64,000 nt of DNA from Vibrio quintilis (GTDB taxonomy: Bacteria; Pseudomonadota; Gammaproteobacteria; Enterobacterales; Vibrionaceae). Every line of letters begins with the position of its first letter. Within the stretch, counting starts at the first letter, position 1. Under the pieces are notes generated by a model. It was not told the DNA's origin. It saw only the letters and a program-made list of their open reading frames with translations, and did no database searches. Where the stretch lies: NCBI RefSeq assembly GCF_024529975.1, contig NZ_AP024898.1:1-64000 (forward strand). Reading direction: 5' to 3'. Below, in pieces: positions 45,257 through 54,962 of this stretch. A program made the position numbers and the translations under genes.

Positions 45257-46792
45257 ATGAGCCGCTGGTTAACTTATGCAACTGATTTGATTGGAATCAG
45301 AGAGCCACAGCAGTTAGTCCAGCTTTTTGCTGAAACTGTGCAGCATGAGTTGGAGCTTGATACTTGTTTAATACTATTTCCAAGTACAGATGGGCGCACA
45401 TTGGTGCCCCATCTGCAATCACTGAATAAAACCTGGTCTGTGACAGATTTTGATTGTCCGTTTGCCCATGTTTTACAATCCGGAAAACCGATGGATATCT
45501 CCTCTGAAGAGTTGGTGTTCTGGCAGCAAAATCGAGATTTTTGCCAGTTAACTGAGTCTATGAGCATGTTTTCCGCCGCGAGAGCTGAATTGCTTCCGGG
45601 CAGTAACCAGTCTGTCAGAGCAATGTTATTTGTCGTCGGGAATGCTGAAAAGTTACACGACGCATTTTCTGATGAAACATTTGGCCGTTATAAGCAGGTT
45701 TTCAGTCAGCAGAGATCTTTGCTGATGGATATGCAGCAGGAAGAATTTACGCAGCGCAGTCTGCGGGAATCTTTATCAGATGTTGAGCGAAACAACCAGC
45801 AACGTCAAATGGTGAATGAGCTTTCCCGGACACTGGTTGGCCGGAGTGAGGCAATGAAAAAGCTGAGAGAGCAAATTGTCAGTGCTGCCGGTTCTCAGCT
45901 TTCTGTGATGATTCAGGGAGAAACCGGAACCGGCAAAGAGCTGGTTGCTCAGGCCATTCATGATTTTTCTCCCCGGACAGGCAAACCATTTGTTGCGATT
46001 AACTGTGCTGCGATTCCGGAGAATCTGCTTGAAAGCGAGCTGTTTGGCTATTGCAAAGGTGCTTTTTCCGGTGCGGATACGGATAAGCAGGGGTTAATTG
46101 AACAGGCGGATGGCGGCACTTTGTTTCTGGATGAAATCGGGGACATGCCATTAGTGCTGCAGGCGAAGCTGCTTCGGGTGCTGGAAACGCACCAGTTCCG
46201 GCCTATCGGAGGAAAAGATGAATATTCTTCTGACTTTCGTCTGGTTTCTGCAACCCATGTGAACCTGCAAAATCAGGTGCATCAGAAGTCTTTTCGTCAG
46301 GATCTCTATTACCGTTTATTTCAATACCCGCTTATGGTGCCCCGCCTGGTGGACCGGATTGAAGATATTGAGTTACTCAGTGATCACTTCGTTGAGCTTT
46401 ATAATCAGGTTCACGGGACGCATGTTCGTGGGTTGAATTATAAAACGGTTGACTGTCTGAAACAGCATAACTTTAACGGGAATGTCCGGGAGCTGAAGCA
46501 TTTGGTTGAGTTTGGGTGTGCTCAAACTCAGGATGATCAGGAAGTGGTAGCGAACAGTCTGATACACCGGATCCTTCCCAGAGAAGAACTCAACCTTCTC
46601 TCCGTTGAAGAGCCTGAATCATGTACGGTGATCAAGGATCTGAAACAGGCACTTCAGGATTTTGAATCGAAAATCATCCGGGAACGCTTACGCCTTTTTT
46701 CAGGAGATCGAACAAAAGCTGCTGAAAGTCTCGGTATTCCCAAACGAACTTTGGCTTACAAATGCCAAAAGTTGGAGATTAAATCGCCATGA
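45257..46792 (+). CDS. vasH: T6SS sigma-54-dependent activator VasH
   Basis: A 511-residue bacterial enhancer-binding protein. The N-terminal region (about 1-170) is GAF-like. The AAA+ domain has Walker A GETGTGKE, a GAFSGA loop (a Ser variant of the sigma-54-contacting GAFTGA) and GGTLFLDEIGDMP. A Fis-type helix-turn-helix closes the protein (RTKAAESLGIPKRTLAYKCQ). It should activate RpoN promoters, in V. cholerae mainly of the separate hcp-vgrG operons. GGAGAGG lies 9 bp before the ATG, 1 bp after clpV. Confidence 0.94.
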   Translation: MSRWLTYATDLIGIREPQQLVQLFAETVQHELELDTCLILFPSTDGRTLVPHLQSLNKTWSVTDFDCPFAHVLQSGKPMDISSEELVFWQQNRDFCQLTESMSMFSAARAELLPGSNQSVRAMLFVVGNAEKLHDAFSDETFGRYKQVFSQQRSLLMDMQQEEFTQRSLRESLSDVERNNQQRQMVNELSRTLVGRSEAMKKLREQIVSAAGSQLSVMIQGETGTGKELVAQAIHDFSPRTGKPFVAINCAAIPENLLESELFGYCKGAFSGADTDKQGLIEQADGGTLFLDEIGDMPLVLQAKLLRVLETHQFRPIGGKDEYSSDFRLVSATHVNLQNQVHQKSFRQDLYYRLFQYPLMVPRLVDRIEDIELLSDHFVELYNQVHGTHVRGLNYKTVDCLKQHNFNGNVRELKHLVEFGCAQTQDDQEVVANSLIHRILPREELNLLSVEEPESCTVIKDLKQALQDFESKIIRERLRLFSGDRTKAAESLGIPKRTLAYKCQKLEIKSP

Positions 46793-47469
46793 AATTAAGA
46801 GTATCCAGCTTATTTATTAGCTTGATTCTGTTGATATACACTTCTTTGGTTCATGCACAGGGTGCGCCTGAATCAGATTCAAAATTATTAATTGAAAAGG
46901 CAAAACAATGTCGGGACGTGACCGAACGTTTAGACCGATTACGCTGTTTTGATCGTGTATTTGACACACCGCTGATGCATATTCCGAAAGTTGTTGAGCA
47001 TAGTCAGGCGTCTGTCGGCTGGGTACGTGCGATGGAATCAGCGGTGAAAACGGAAAATGGGCAAAAGCTGAATCTGACGGTTCAGGGCACCGATGATGAA
47101 CATGGAAATGCCTGGCTGACGTTGTTGGCTCTGAATGATCAGGGGCGGTTCAGTAAAGATCAAAAAGCCGTTTTAATGATGAGCTGTATCGATAAAATCA
47201 GCCGGATTGATTTAGCACTTCCGGAAGCGATTCCTGAAGCCAGAGTGAAAGTCAGTGTCCATGGTACAACACAATACTGGCGCAGTGATGATTCAGGGCT
47301 GTTACTTTCCTCCGGCCGGGGAATGCCGGCCATTAGTCTGATGAGAAAAATCGCATCGCAAAGCAGTATTTCATTGCGATCGAATGCGGTTAAAGTCGAT
47401 GGTTTGTCTTTCGATACACATGAATTGAAGCAGGCGCTTAAACCGTTAAGACAACGTTGTGGGTGGTGA
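46789..47469 (+). CDS. T6SS-associated protein VasI/TagO-like
   Basis: 226 residues with a signal peptide (SSLFISLILLIYTSLVHA). A periplasmic domain follows with a small N-terminal region containing CRDVTERLDRLRCFDRVFD. This matches VasI/TagO proteins, which are found next to tssA in T6SS clusters. The role is unclear; a link to TssA localisation has been proposed for TagO-like proteins. The start overlaps the vasH stop by 4 bp (ATGA). Confidence 0.82.
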   Translation: MKLRVSSLFISLILLIYTSLVHAQGAPESDSKLLIEKAKQCRDVTERLDRLRCFDRVFDTPLMHIPKVVEHSQASVGWVRAMESAVKTENGQKLNLTVQGTDDEHGNAWLTLLALNDQGRFSKDQKAVLMMSCIDKISRIDLALPEAIPEARVKVSVHGTTQYWRSDDSGLLLSSGRGMPAISLMRKIASQSSISLRSNAVKVDGLSFDTHELKQALKPLRQRCGW

Positions 47470-47477
47470 GAATAAAC

Positions 47478-48905
47478 ATGGAACTTTCTGAATATCGTCA
47501 ATGTGTTGCCTCACCGATCAGCGATGAAAATCCGGTTGGTGAACGGTTACTTGATGATTCTTTATTTGATTTTGTTGAAGACCAGATGATGAAGGTTGGA
47601 TCTTTGTCCCACGCGAGTGTGCAATGGGATGAGGTCGAGCATAGTGTCCTTAAGCTGCTGAAAGAAAAATCAAAAGACATCAAGTTGCTGGTTTATTTGC
47701 TCCAGTGTCTGCACCATGAGGTGATTCCGGCCCGGTTTAATATGTCGTTGTTTATCCTGGCTGACTTTATTTCGCTATATTGGGAAGAAAGCTTTCCGGC
47801 ACCCGGCCAACGGGGTAAACTTCCGCGCCAAAAGTTTTTTGGTCAGATTATCCAAAGATTCAATCTGATCATTGAAAAGCAGGAATTTGAACGTTTCACC
47901 GGTGAGCTGATGAGCGATCTGGAAAGTGCTCTGGAATTGTTCAGTACTGCGGTTGAAGAAAAAGAAATCAGTAATGATGCTTCGGATGATCTGTTGAAAA
48001 CGGTCCGGACGAAAATGCGTCTTGCTGAAGAAAGGCAGCGTGTTGAGCAGCAGGCAGCAACGGTGAATCAGTCGGCATCACCGGCGTCAGCGGAATCTGC
48101 TGGTGCCGTGCAATCAGCGCCTGCGTTATCGGTAGATAACTCCAGTGATAAAGCAACCAAACAGACTTTATTTAAGGTCTCTGACTTTCTCGGTGAGCAT
48201 GGGGAAGGTATTGCTCTATCTGTCCGGGTGCGCCGTTATGCCGTGTGGTCAGGGATTCACTCAGTGCCGGATCACAACTCAGATAATGAAACCATGTTAA
48301 GGCCGATGCAGCAGGATCGGGTGAAAGATTATCAGGATTTGATGCGTAGTCCCGATTTGGCTTTGTGGCGCAAAGTTGAGCAGAGTCTGACGGTTGCGCC
48401 TTACTGGTTTGAAGGGCAACTGATGAGCTACCGGATTGCAGAGGCGTTAGATAAGCCGGTTTGGTGTAAAGCGATTAAAGAAGAGACGCAGCTGTTTCTT
48501 GAGCGTCTGCCTGCTTTAAAAGCACTGAAATTCAAAGGTGGTCAGCCTTTTGTCACTGATGAAGTTCTCTCCTGGCTTGATGAAGAAGATGAAGAGACTT
48601 CATCTCCTGTCGTCGCAGCGACCGGAGGGTGGCAGGATAAACGTAAGGAAGCGTTTACTTTGGCTAAAGAAGCCGGTATTGCTGTTGCTCTTTCGATGAT
48701 TAACCAGGGTCTTGAAAGTTCAGTAGAACCGCGGGACAAATTTTACTGGCGGTTATTATCGGCGGATTTGCTTGAAGAGCATGGTTTTTCTGCCATGGCG
48801 CAAGAGCAGTATCACACATTATATCGTCAGGTGAATGCAGCGAGTGTTTCAGATTGGGAGCCCTCTCTCATGCAGCGACTAGAAAAATATTCAACGTCAG
48901 AATAA
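47478..48905 (+). CDS. tssA: T6SS tail-assembly protein TssA (VasJ)
   Basis: 475 residues. The N-terminal ImpA_N domain (about 5-140; PISDENPVGERLLDDSLFDF, ADFISLYWEESFPAPGQRGK) precedes a linker and a C-terminal helical oligomerisation region. TssA primes and caps the growing tail sheath. The ATG at 47478 begins MELSEYRQ as in homologues. The gene follows the vasI-like gene by 8 bp. Confidence 0.92.
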   Translation: MELSEYRQCVASPISDENPVGERLLDDSLFDFVEDQMMKVGSLSHASVQWDEVEHSVLKLLKEKSKDIKLLVYLLQCLHHEVIPARFNMSLFILADFISLYWEESFPAPGQRGKLPRQKFFGQIIQRFNLIIEKQEFERFTGELMSDLESALELFSTAVEEKEISNDASDDLLKTVRTKMRLAEERQRVEQQAATVNQSASPASAESAGAVQSAPALSVDNSSDKATKQTLFKVSDFLGEHGEGIALSVRVRRYAVWSGIHSVPDHNSDNETMLRPMQQDRVKDYQDLMRSPDLALWRKVEQSLTVAPYWFEGQLMSYRIAEALDKPVWCKAIKEETQLFLERLPALKALKFKGGQPFVTDEVLSWLDEEDEETSSPVVAATGGWQDKRKEAFTLAKEAGIAVALSMINQGLESSVEPRDKFYWRLLSADLLEEHGFSAMAQEQYHTLYRQVNAASVSDWEPSLMQRLEKYSTSE

Positions 48906-48922
48906 GCGAAGGACATTATTCC

Positions 48923-51900
48923 ATGTTATCCATCTTGAAAAGAGTTTTTGCTCTACTGAAAAAGATAAAACTTAAACCAGGCATGTTGGCAGTTATGCCC
49001 ATGCTGTTGTTGCTTTGTTTTATTTTAATCAATGTTGCCATCTGGTGGGCAGGCCCCTGGCTGACAATGTATGATACAAAACCTCTGGAGAGTGTCACAA
49101 GCCGGGCTGTTGCCACAACGGTATTCTGGCTTTTTGTTGCAGCAATCTGGGGTTTATGGCAATGGAAAAAACTTCAGGGTTTTGAGGAACAGCAGGAGCG
49201 CGAAGAGCGTTTTCGGCAGGATCCTATCAAACTACTTGAAGAAAAGCAGGAAGCAGAACTCAATAAAGTCATTGCCAATATGCGCAAGAATATCAATAAA
49301 CGTGATTTTCTGTATACGCATCCATGGTATTTGGTGCTTGGATTAGAAAATGCCGGTAAAACCAGCTTAATTAACCGCTCCGGCCAGAACTTTACCATGA
49401 CTTCTGTCATGAGAGCCTCCGGACAACGAAGTGAAAATCCTTACTCATTTGACTGGTGGATCGGTGATAAAGCGGTCGTGATTGATCCCGATGGTGAGCT
49501 GTTAACACAGGGACACCGTGATGCAGACAAAGATGGCGAAATGGAACGTCGTTTATGGAAGCATTTTGTTGAATGGCTGGAGCGAACCCGGAACCGCCGT
49601 CCTTTAAACGGGATTGTTTTAGCCCTTGATGTGTCTCACCTTGCCTCGGTGAAAGCGTCTGAACGTAAGGCCTACGCAAGTATTCTTCGTGCCCGGGTCC
49701 GTGAAATTGTTGAAACCATGTCGATTCAGTTGCCGGTTTATATTGCTTTAACCAAACTGGATTTACTTTATGGTTTTGAATCCTTCTTTAAACACTATAC
49801 AAAAGAGCAGCGTGAAGAAGCATTAGGGTTTACTTTCCAGCTAAAGCCGGATGATGATGACGATCAGTGGTTATCGGAATTTGAAAATGAGTACGCTCAG
49901 TTTGTTGAAACCGTGAATGAAATGCTGCCGGTTTCTGCTTCTGCACCGATGGAGCTGGATGAAAGAAACGGTATCTATAGTTTCAGCCGTCAGGTCGCCG
50001 GGCTGAAAGATATTCTGACGCAGTTCTTACGTGAAGCGCTGGGGAATGATCAGTATTCGTTATCAGCGATCGTTCGCGGGGTGTACTTCACTTCTGTGTA
50101 TCAGCAGGGCGTGCCAAGCAATGCTTTTGATGATGCCGCATCCCGTCGCTATGGTCTTGAACATGCGATTAATAAAGCTCAGATAGCGAAGAACTCGACT
50201 GTTTATTTTACCAATCAGCTATTTAAGAAAATCATCTATACCGAATCGGGCTTAGCGTCAGATAACAAAAAAGTGATTAAGCAGAAGCGTCGTTTATTGA
50301 TGCTGTCTACGGTCGCTTGCTCTATTGTGACCCTGCTGCTGTTTGGCTCATGGCAAAAATACTATTTGTCGAATGTGAAGCATTCTGATGCGGTGTTGAC
50401 CAAAGTAAACCAGTTTAAAAATGAGCTGCCTAAAAACATTTATAAAGCCTCTCAGCAGGATATGCTGGACTCGCTGAATAAAATCCGGGAAGCGACTCTG
50501 GAATTTGGTTTCTTCCGTAATAAGTCACAGTATTTTGCGGATATGGGGCTTTATCAGGGTCATACAATTGGGCCTATGGTTGAAAGTACTTATCTGAATA
50601 TGCTGGAAACCCGGTTTTTACCGATTCTGATTTCTGATGTCATTGTTCAGTTAAATCAGGCAAAAACCGATGAAGAGAAGCTTGATGCTTTACGTGTTTT
50701 CCGGATGATGACGGATAAGAGCGGTCGTTACAAAGACATGGTGCTCGATTATTTCGGCAAATACTGGCAGCAAGAGTTTCCGGGCAAACGGCTTGTTCAG
50801 GAAGAGTTGTTAGGCCATTTAGATTATGCGATGGATCATACCAATCTGGCGATAGCCCGTGCTCAGGGTGACAAAAATGCAGATAAGGTATTACGTCCTT
50901 ATGATCAGACGATTGCTCAGGTTCAGACTGAACTGAGTACAATGCCGAACAGACAACGGGTTTACCGTAACCTGAAGCAGAACGCGCAAACGATTCTTGG
51001 TCCGGACATTAACCTGAGAAACCTGATCGGCCCTGTATTTGATCTGGTCTTTGACGAGCGGGTTGTGAACAGTGACGGGTTATATATTCCACAGATGCTG
51101 ACGAAAAAAGGCTTTGAAGAATATTTTATTCCTCAGGTTGAGTCTGTATCAAAACTGGCACTTATCGACAGCTGGGTACTGGGTCAAAGTAAGTCTGCTG
51201 AATTCAGTGAAGCGGATAAGCAGAAACTACGTGATCAAATCCGGGAATTATACGTCTCTGATTACACCAAAACCTGGCGTGGGGCGCTTGCTGAAATTGA
51301 CATGAAATATTTCAGTGACATGAACGATGCGGTTTCTGTGCTGGAAAATATCACCAGCAGTGTTGAACCAATTCAGCGTCTGATGAGAACACTGGAAGAA
51401 AATACCAAACTGTTTGATATCCAGCCGAAAGATGAAGAAGCGCAGAAAGAGTTGCTGAAACAGCCTAAATACCGGATGGCCGCTGCAATTGATACTCCGT
51501 TTGCTGATTTGAACAGTATGCTGACAGCTGCTGGCGATAAACCGGCTTATATCAATGAAGTGATTGGTGCGGTCGATGAACTGAAGCTGTATCTGAAAGG
51601 TATTCAGGCATCTCCTGATGAAGGGATGGCGGCACTTAACGCAACCAAATCACGGATGAAGCTGGTCAATGCTGACCCGATTTATACACTGAGACGGATT
51701 GCATCGGGTCTGCCAACTCCGTTAGATCGAATTTTGACCAAACTTTCTGATGAAAGCTGGCATGTGATTAAACAGGAAGCGATCAAGTATCTTGAAGTGC
51801 GCTGGCATAATGATGTATACCGTGTTTTTGAAGAGAAACTGGCAAACCGTTATCCGTTTAATCCGGCTTCGAAGAAAGATGCATCACTGGCTGACTTTGA

Positions 51901-52486
51901 ATCGTTCTTTGCGCCAAATGGCATTCTGGACAACTTCTATCAGAATCAACTGAAAATCTTTATTGATGAGAAGAGTGTTCTGGGGAGTGAAAGTGAAGGT
52001 TCTCAGGGTGTGGTTAAAAATTCTGTGCTTGAACAGCTGAAACAGGCGAAACAAATCCGGGAAGCCTTCTTTAACCGTAAAGGGATTCTTGATGTCAGTT
52101 TCTCAGTTGAGCCATTACGTTTGACCAGTAACAAGCGCAGAAGTGTGTTGAATGTTGACGGGCAGTTCCTGACATACAGTCACGGTTCAAGAGAAAATGC
52201 TGAACTGATTTGGCCGAATACACTACGGGATTCAGCGATATCGAAGATTACTTTGATTCCGGCTAAATCAAATCTTTCGCCACGGAGTATTGTGATTCAG
52301 GGACCTTGGGCCTTCTTCAGATTACTTGATTTTGGTGATGTGATTGCTGCAAGTTCAACATCGGTAGATTACAGATTCCGTGTTGACCATGGTGACATGA
52401 TTTACCGGATCAACTCTGAAGATGATGTGAATCCGTTTACACAACGGTTGTTTAAATCATTTAAACTCTCTGCAAATCTGTATTAA
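48923..52486 (+). CDS. tssM: T6SS membrane-complex protein TssM (IcmF/VasK)
   Basis: A 1187-residue IcmF-family protein. Two N-terminal membrane helices (about 21-43 and 62-82) and a third near 460-480 frame a cytoplasmic GTPase-like domain with an intact Walker A, GLENAGKT, at about 140-147. The large periplasmic part ends in the DUF1215-type C-terminal domain that binds TssJ. The ATG at 48923 is chosen because it starts the first membrane segment and has AAGGA 11 bp upstream; the reading frame extends further back into tssA. No frameshift was seen. Confidence 0.94.
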   Translation: MLSILKRVFALLKKIKLKPGMLAVMPMLLLLCFILINVAIWWAGPWLTMYDTKPLESVTSRAVATTVFWLFVAAIWGLWQWKKLQGFEEQQEREERFRQDPIKLLEEKQEAELNKVIANMRKNINKRDFLYTHPWYLVLGLENAGKTSLINRSGQNFTMTSVMRASGQRSENPYSFDWWIGDKAVVIDPDGELLTQGHRDADKDGEMERRLWKHFVEWLERTRNRRPLNGIVLALDVSHLASVKASERKAYASILRARVREIVETMSIQLPVYIALTKLDLLYGFESFFKHYTKEQREEALGFTFQLKPDDDDDQWLSEFENEYAQFVETVNEMLPVSASAPMELDERNGIYSFSRQVAGLKDILTQFLREALGNDQYSLSAIVRGVYFTSVYQQGVPSNAFDDAASRRYGLEHAINKAQIAKNSTVYFTNQLFKKIIYTESGLASDNKKVIKQKRRLLMLSTVACSIVTLLLFGSWQKYYLSNVKHSDAVLTKVNQFKNELPKNIYKASQQDMLDSLNKIREATLEFGFFRNKSQYFADMGLYQGHTIGPMVESTYLNMLETRFLPILISDVIVQLNQAKTDEEKLDALRVFRMMTDKSGRYKDMVLDYFGKYWQQEFPGKRLVQEELLGHLDYAMDHTNLAIARAQGDKNADKVLRPYDQTIAQVQTELSTMPNRQRVYRNLKQNAQTILGPDINLRNLIGPVFDLVFDERVVNSDGLYIPQMLTKKGFEEYFIPQVESVSKLALIDSWVLGQSKSAEFSEADKQKLRDQIRELYVSDYTKTWRGALAEIDMKYFSDMNDAVSVLENITSSVEPIQRLMRTLEENTKLFDIQPKDEEAQKELLKQPKYRMAAAIDTPFADLNSMLTAAGDKPAYINEVIGAVDELKLYLKGIQASPDEGMAALNATKSRMKLVNADPIYTLRRIASGLPTPLDRILTKLSDESWHVIKQEAIKYLEVRWHNDVYRVFEEKLANRYPFNPASKKDASLADFESFFAPNGILDNFYQNQLKIFIDEKSVLGSESEGSQGVVKNSVLEQLKQAKQIREAFFNRKGILDVSFSVEPLRLTSNKRRSVLNVDGQFLTYSHGSRENAELIWPNTLRDSAISKITLIPAKSNLSPRSIVIQGPWAFFRLLDFGDVIAASSTSVDYRFRVDHGDMIYRINSEDDVNPFTQRLFKSFKLSANLY

Positions 52487-52561
52487 TCGTACATGTTTAT
52501 CCGCAGTTAGTTTTTAATGGAGCGCTTCTGGCGCTCCCTTTATTCAGGGGTCGCAGGGGAT

Positions 52562-53266
52562 ATGTCCCAACGCATCTTTATTGAAAATAAATCATTTATT
52601 ATTAGCAGTGAGCATGACGAGCTGTCCGGACATTCACTGTATCAGTCGATCAAAAAAGAAGTTTACAGTGAGCGTTCTCCTTTTTCCGGTGGAACAAACT
52701 GGGAGAAAGTGAAACAGGAATGTGAACAACTGTCGCAGGAAGTCGGTGCTGACCTGGCTGTAAGTACTTACTACACAATGGCCTGTCTGAAGCTGGATGG
52801 ATTGCGTGGTTATTCGCTTGGTCTGGAGCTCATGTATAGTTGCATGCTCAATATCGGTGAAGTGGTTCATGAGACCGAACGGCAGATACAACGTCTGCTG
52901 CGCTGGGCGAATGCACAGGCATTGATTGAATTACAGAATCTGAAAGCGGGTTATGAAATGTTGAGGTATCTGTATCAGTGTGAACAGTATTGTCAACGGA
53001 TCAGTCATTTACTGCAAACGGATTATCCGGCGGTAAAAGCCGATTTTGAATCCATTGGTTATATCATCTTTGAGCATATTGATGGTCTTGAGACCTGCTA
53101 TCAGGTTGCCTTGAAAAGAAACGAAGTCAGCGAGGCTGGTCATAATGTACAGGTTGTGAATACCAGTCAGCGCTCCCGCTGGCCTGCCTTCTTTGCCTTT
53201 ATTATGGGGGGTGTTTTAGCCGGTGCAGGATATTGGTTATATTTGAATATGCAACTTTTTCATTGA
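52562..53266 (+). CDS. VasL-like T6SS protein
   Basis: 234 residues, helical, with one membrane helix at the C-terminus (FAFIMGGVLAGAGYWLYL, about 212-229). The N-terminal part (NWEKVKQECEQLSQEVGADL, then YTMACLKLDGLRGYSLGLEL) resembles the ImpA_N-related region of VasL proteins. Its place directly after tssM is that of vasL in V. cholerae. AGGGG lies about 3 bp before the ATG at 52562. The precise role of VasL is not established. No effector, immunity or vgrG gene follows; the next gene is pncB on the opposite strand. Confidence 0.72.
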   Translation: MSQRIFIENKSFIISSEHDELSGHSLYQSIKKEVYSERSPFSGGTNWEKVKQECEQLSQEVGADLAVSTYYTMACLKLDGLRGYSLGLELMYSCMLNIGEVVHETERQIQRLLRWANAQALIELQNLKAGYEMLRYLYQCEQYCQRISHLLQTDYPAVKADFESIGYIIFEHIDGLETCYQVALKRNEVSEAGHNVQVVNTSQRSRWPAFFAFIMGGVLAGAGYWLYLNMQLFH

Positions 53267-53348
53267 GAAAGCAGTCTCCTGCATCGCTGGGTTCACAGTC
53301 TGATACAGGAGATATCTTCAGAATCTCTTATCTTCAGAAAAAACAGAC

Positions 53349-54656
53349 TCAGGCAGCCGCAATATATTTTCTCTGATGATTTTTCATCTCTTTTAATGTT
53401 GAAATGAGCTTATCGATATCCAGTGGTATATTGAACTGCTGCTTTAAATGAGCCAGATAAATAATATCTTCGCACATTGCTTTTTCCGGCTTGTCACTGA
53501 TTTTGGCGACCGGGCGGCTGTTGCATTCGGCGAGTTTGATCACGATAGAAAGAGGTTGATAGGCCTGATTCTGAGCGTTGGTCCAGGCATCCAGATCATT
53601 GGTCAAGAATGTCCCTATACCAAATGAAATCTGCACTCTGTCGGAAAAATATTCACAAATATCCAGGGCCTGATCAAAGTTTAGTCCATCGGAAAACACA
53701 AACAGTTTTGTTTTTGGATCGATGCCTAACCGCTCATAGTGTGCAATCATTTTGTCACCCCAGGTGTAAGGGCAACCTGAATCATGACGAACACCATCAT
53801 AGGCTTTCGCCAGATGTACATTAAAGTCATTGATAAATGCGTCAATGGTGAGTGTGTCTGTCGGAGCGATTGAAAGCTGCCCGTCAAAAGCTTTCAGCCA
53901 TTGTTCCAGCGCGACCTGTTGTGAATCTGCCGGATTAACAAGTGCCTGATGGCCCATAAACCATTCATGGGCAATCGTGCCAATGGGTTGCAGATTAAAT
54001 TCCCGGGCATAATGATAGTTACTGGTGCCGAGTAACAGCCCGGGAATATATTGTTGCATACACTCAATGACCTGATGCTGTACCTCAGAAGAGAAGCGGC
54101 GCCGGGTGCCCATTTCGGTGATTTTGAAGTTATGAATGCCCCGCTCAGTTAACTTATTCTTCAGGTGAGTGATTTTTTTGAGCAGTACCTGTTTGGCACG
54201 ATCGGCCGGTACATCAGCCCAGTGTCTGCGGCTGCGGACCTCAGAAATAATCGACATAATGATTGTTTCATATAAGATCGTATCCCGCCATGTACCGTAA
54301 ATGCTGACTCGCAGTTGCTTTTTGTTGTTTTCGTGGATGATTCCCAGTTCGACCTGTTGCTCAGGTTGAAAGCGGAAATAACGCAGGGAATGTAAGAACG
54401 TTGTTTTCAGATGAGGCGAGCTTTTTTTCAGATATTGAATATCCTGTTCTGAAAACTGAAGCTGAGCCAGTTGTTTTATCTCATGCCGGATATCGCTTAA
54501 CAGGTCACTGATATCTTCATCAGACCTGACAATCAGTTCATAGCGGACTGCTGTGTCAGGGTAAAATGAGTGAATTGCCTGCATCATGTTGATTTTATAT
54601 GCATCTAAATCCAGCAGACTTTTAATCATATGTTGGGAAAACAGGCTGGTATTCAT
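53349..54656 (-). CDS. pncB: Nicotinate phosphoribosyltransferase
   Basis: A 435-residue PncB that joins nicotinate to PRPP, the first step of NAD salvage. Family motifs include SLLDLDAYKINMMQAIHSFY at the N-terminus, the EMGTRRRFSSEVQHQV segment, GTSNYHYAREFNLQPIGTIA, and FSDGLNFDQALDICEYF in the PRPP-binding region. AGGA lies about 8 bp before the ATG. It is divergent from the nrtR-type gene and preceded by a palindrome that is a likely NrtR operator. Confidence 0.95.
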   Translation of the reverse strand: MNTSLFSQHMIKSLLDLDAYKINMMQAIHSFYPDTAVRYELIVRSDEDISDLLSDIRHEIKQLAQLQFSEQDIQYLKKSSPHLKTTFLHSLRYFRFQPEQQVELGIIHENNKKQLRVSIYGTWRDTILYETIIMSIISEVRSRRHWADVPADRAKQVLLKKITHLKNKLTERGIHNFKITEMGTRRRFSSEVQHQVIECMQQYIPGLLLGTSNYHYAREFNLQPIGTIAHEWFMGHQALVNPADSQQVALEQWLKAFDGQLSIAPTDTLTIDAFINDFNVHLAKAYDGVRHDSGCPYTWGDKMIAHYERLGIDPKTKLFVFSDGLNFDQALDICEYFSDRVQISFGIGTFLTNDLDAWTNAQNQAYQPLSIVIKLAECNSRPVAKISDKPEKAMCEDIIYLAHLKQQFNIPLDIDKLISTLKEMKNHQRKYIAAA

Positions 54657-54679
54657 TATGACATCCTCACAAGGTCATA

Positions 54680-54700
54680 TTAGTAACAAAATGTTCCTAA
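54680..54700. promoter_or_regulatory. Candidate NrtR operator
   Basis: TTAGTAACA-N3-TGTTCCTAA is a 9-bp inverted repeat with one mismatch, 24 bp before the pncB start codon. Position and symmetry fit an NrtR-binding site controlling NAD synthesis. Confidence 0.65.
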
Positions 54701-54962
54701 CTTGGGCGACATTAAAATAGCTCATCGCATTTGTCAACTGGTTGTGTATCAATAACGCAAGTACTTTCACCTGTATTACACGTTTTATATTGATTGACTG
54801 AATGCGAAAAATTTGAAATAAATAAAAAATACAGAGATATCAGGTTTGTAACAATAAGTGATTAAGTTTGACCGATTGTCTGTTCATTTTTAAATCCGTT
54901 CCCGGACAACCTGTCCCGGCAGACCGGACGGGTACAGATGAATATTTAGCAGGGAAAGTTTT

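Noticed and set aside
53274-53332. Hairpin TCTCCTG / CAGGAGA as terminator of the T6SS operon
   Set aside because: The loop is 24 nt and there is no T-tract after it; it is too weak to call.
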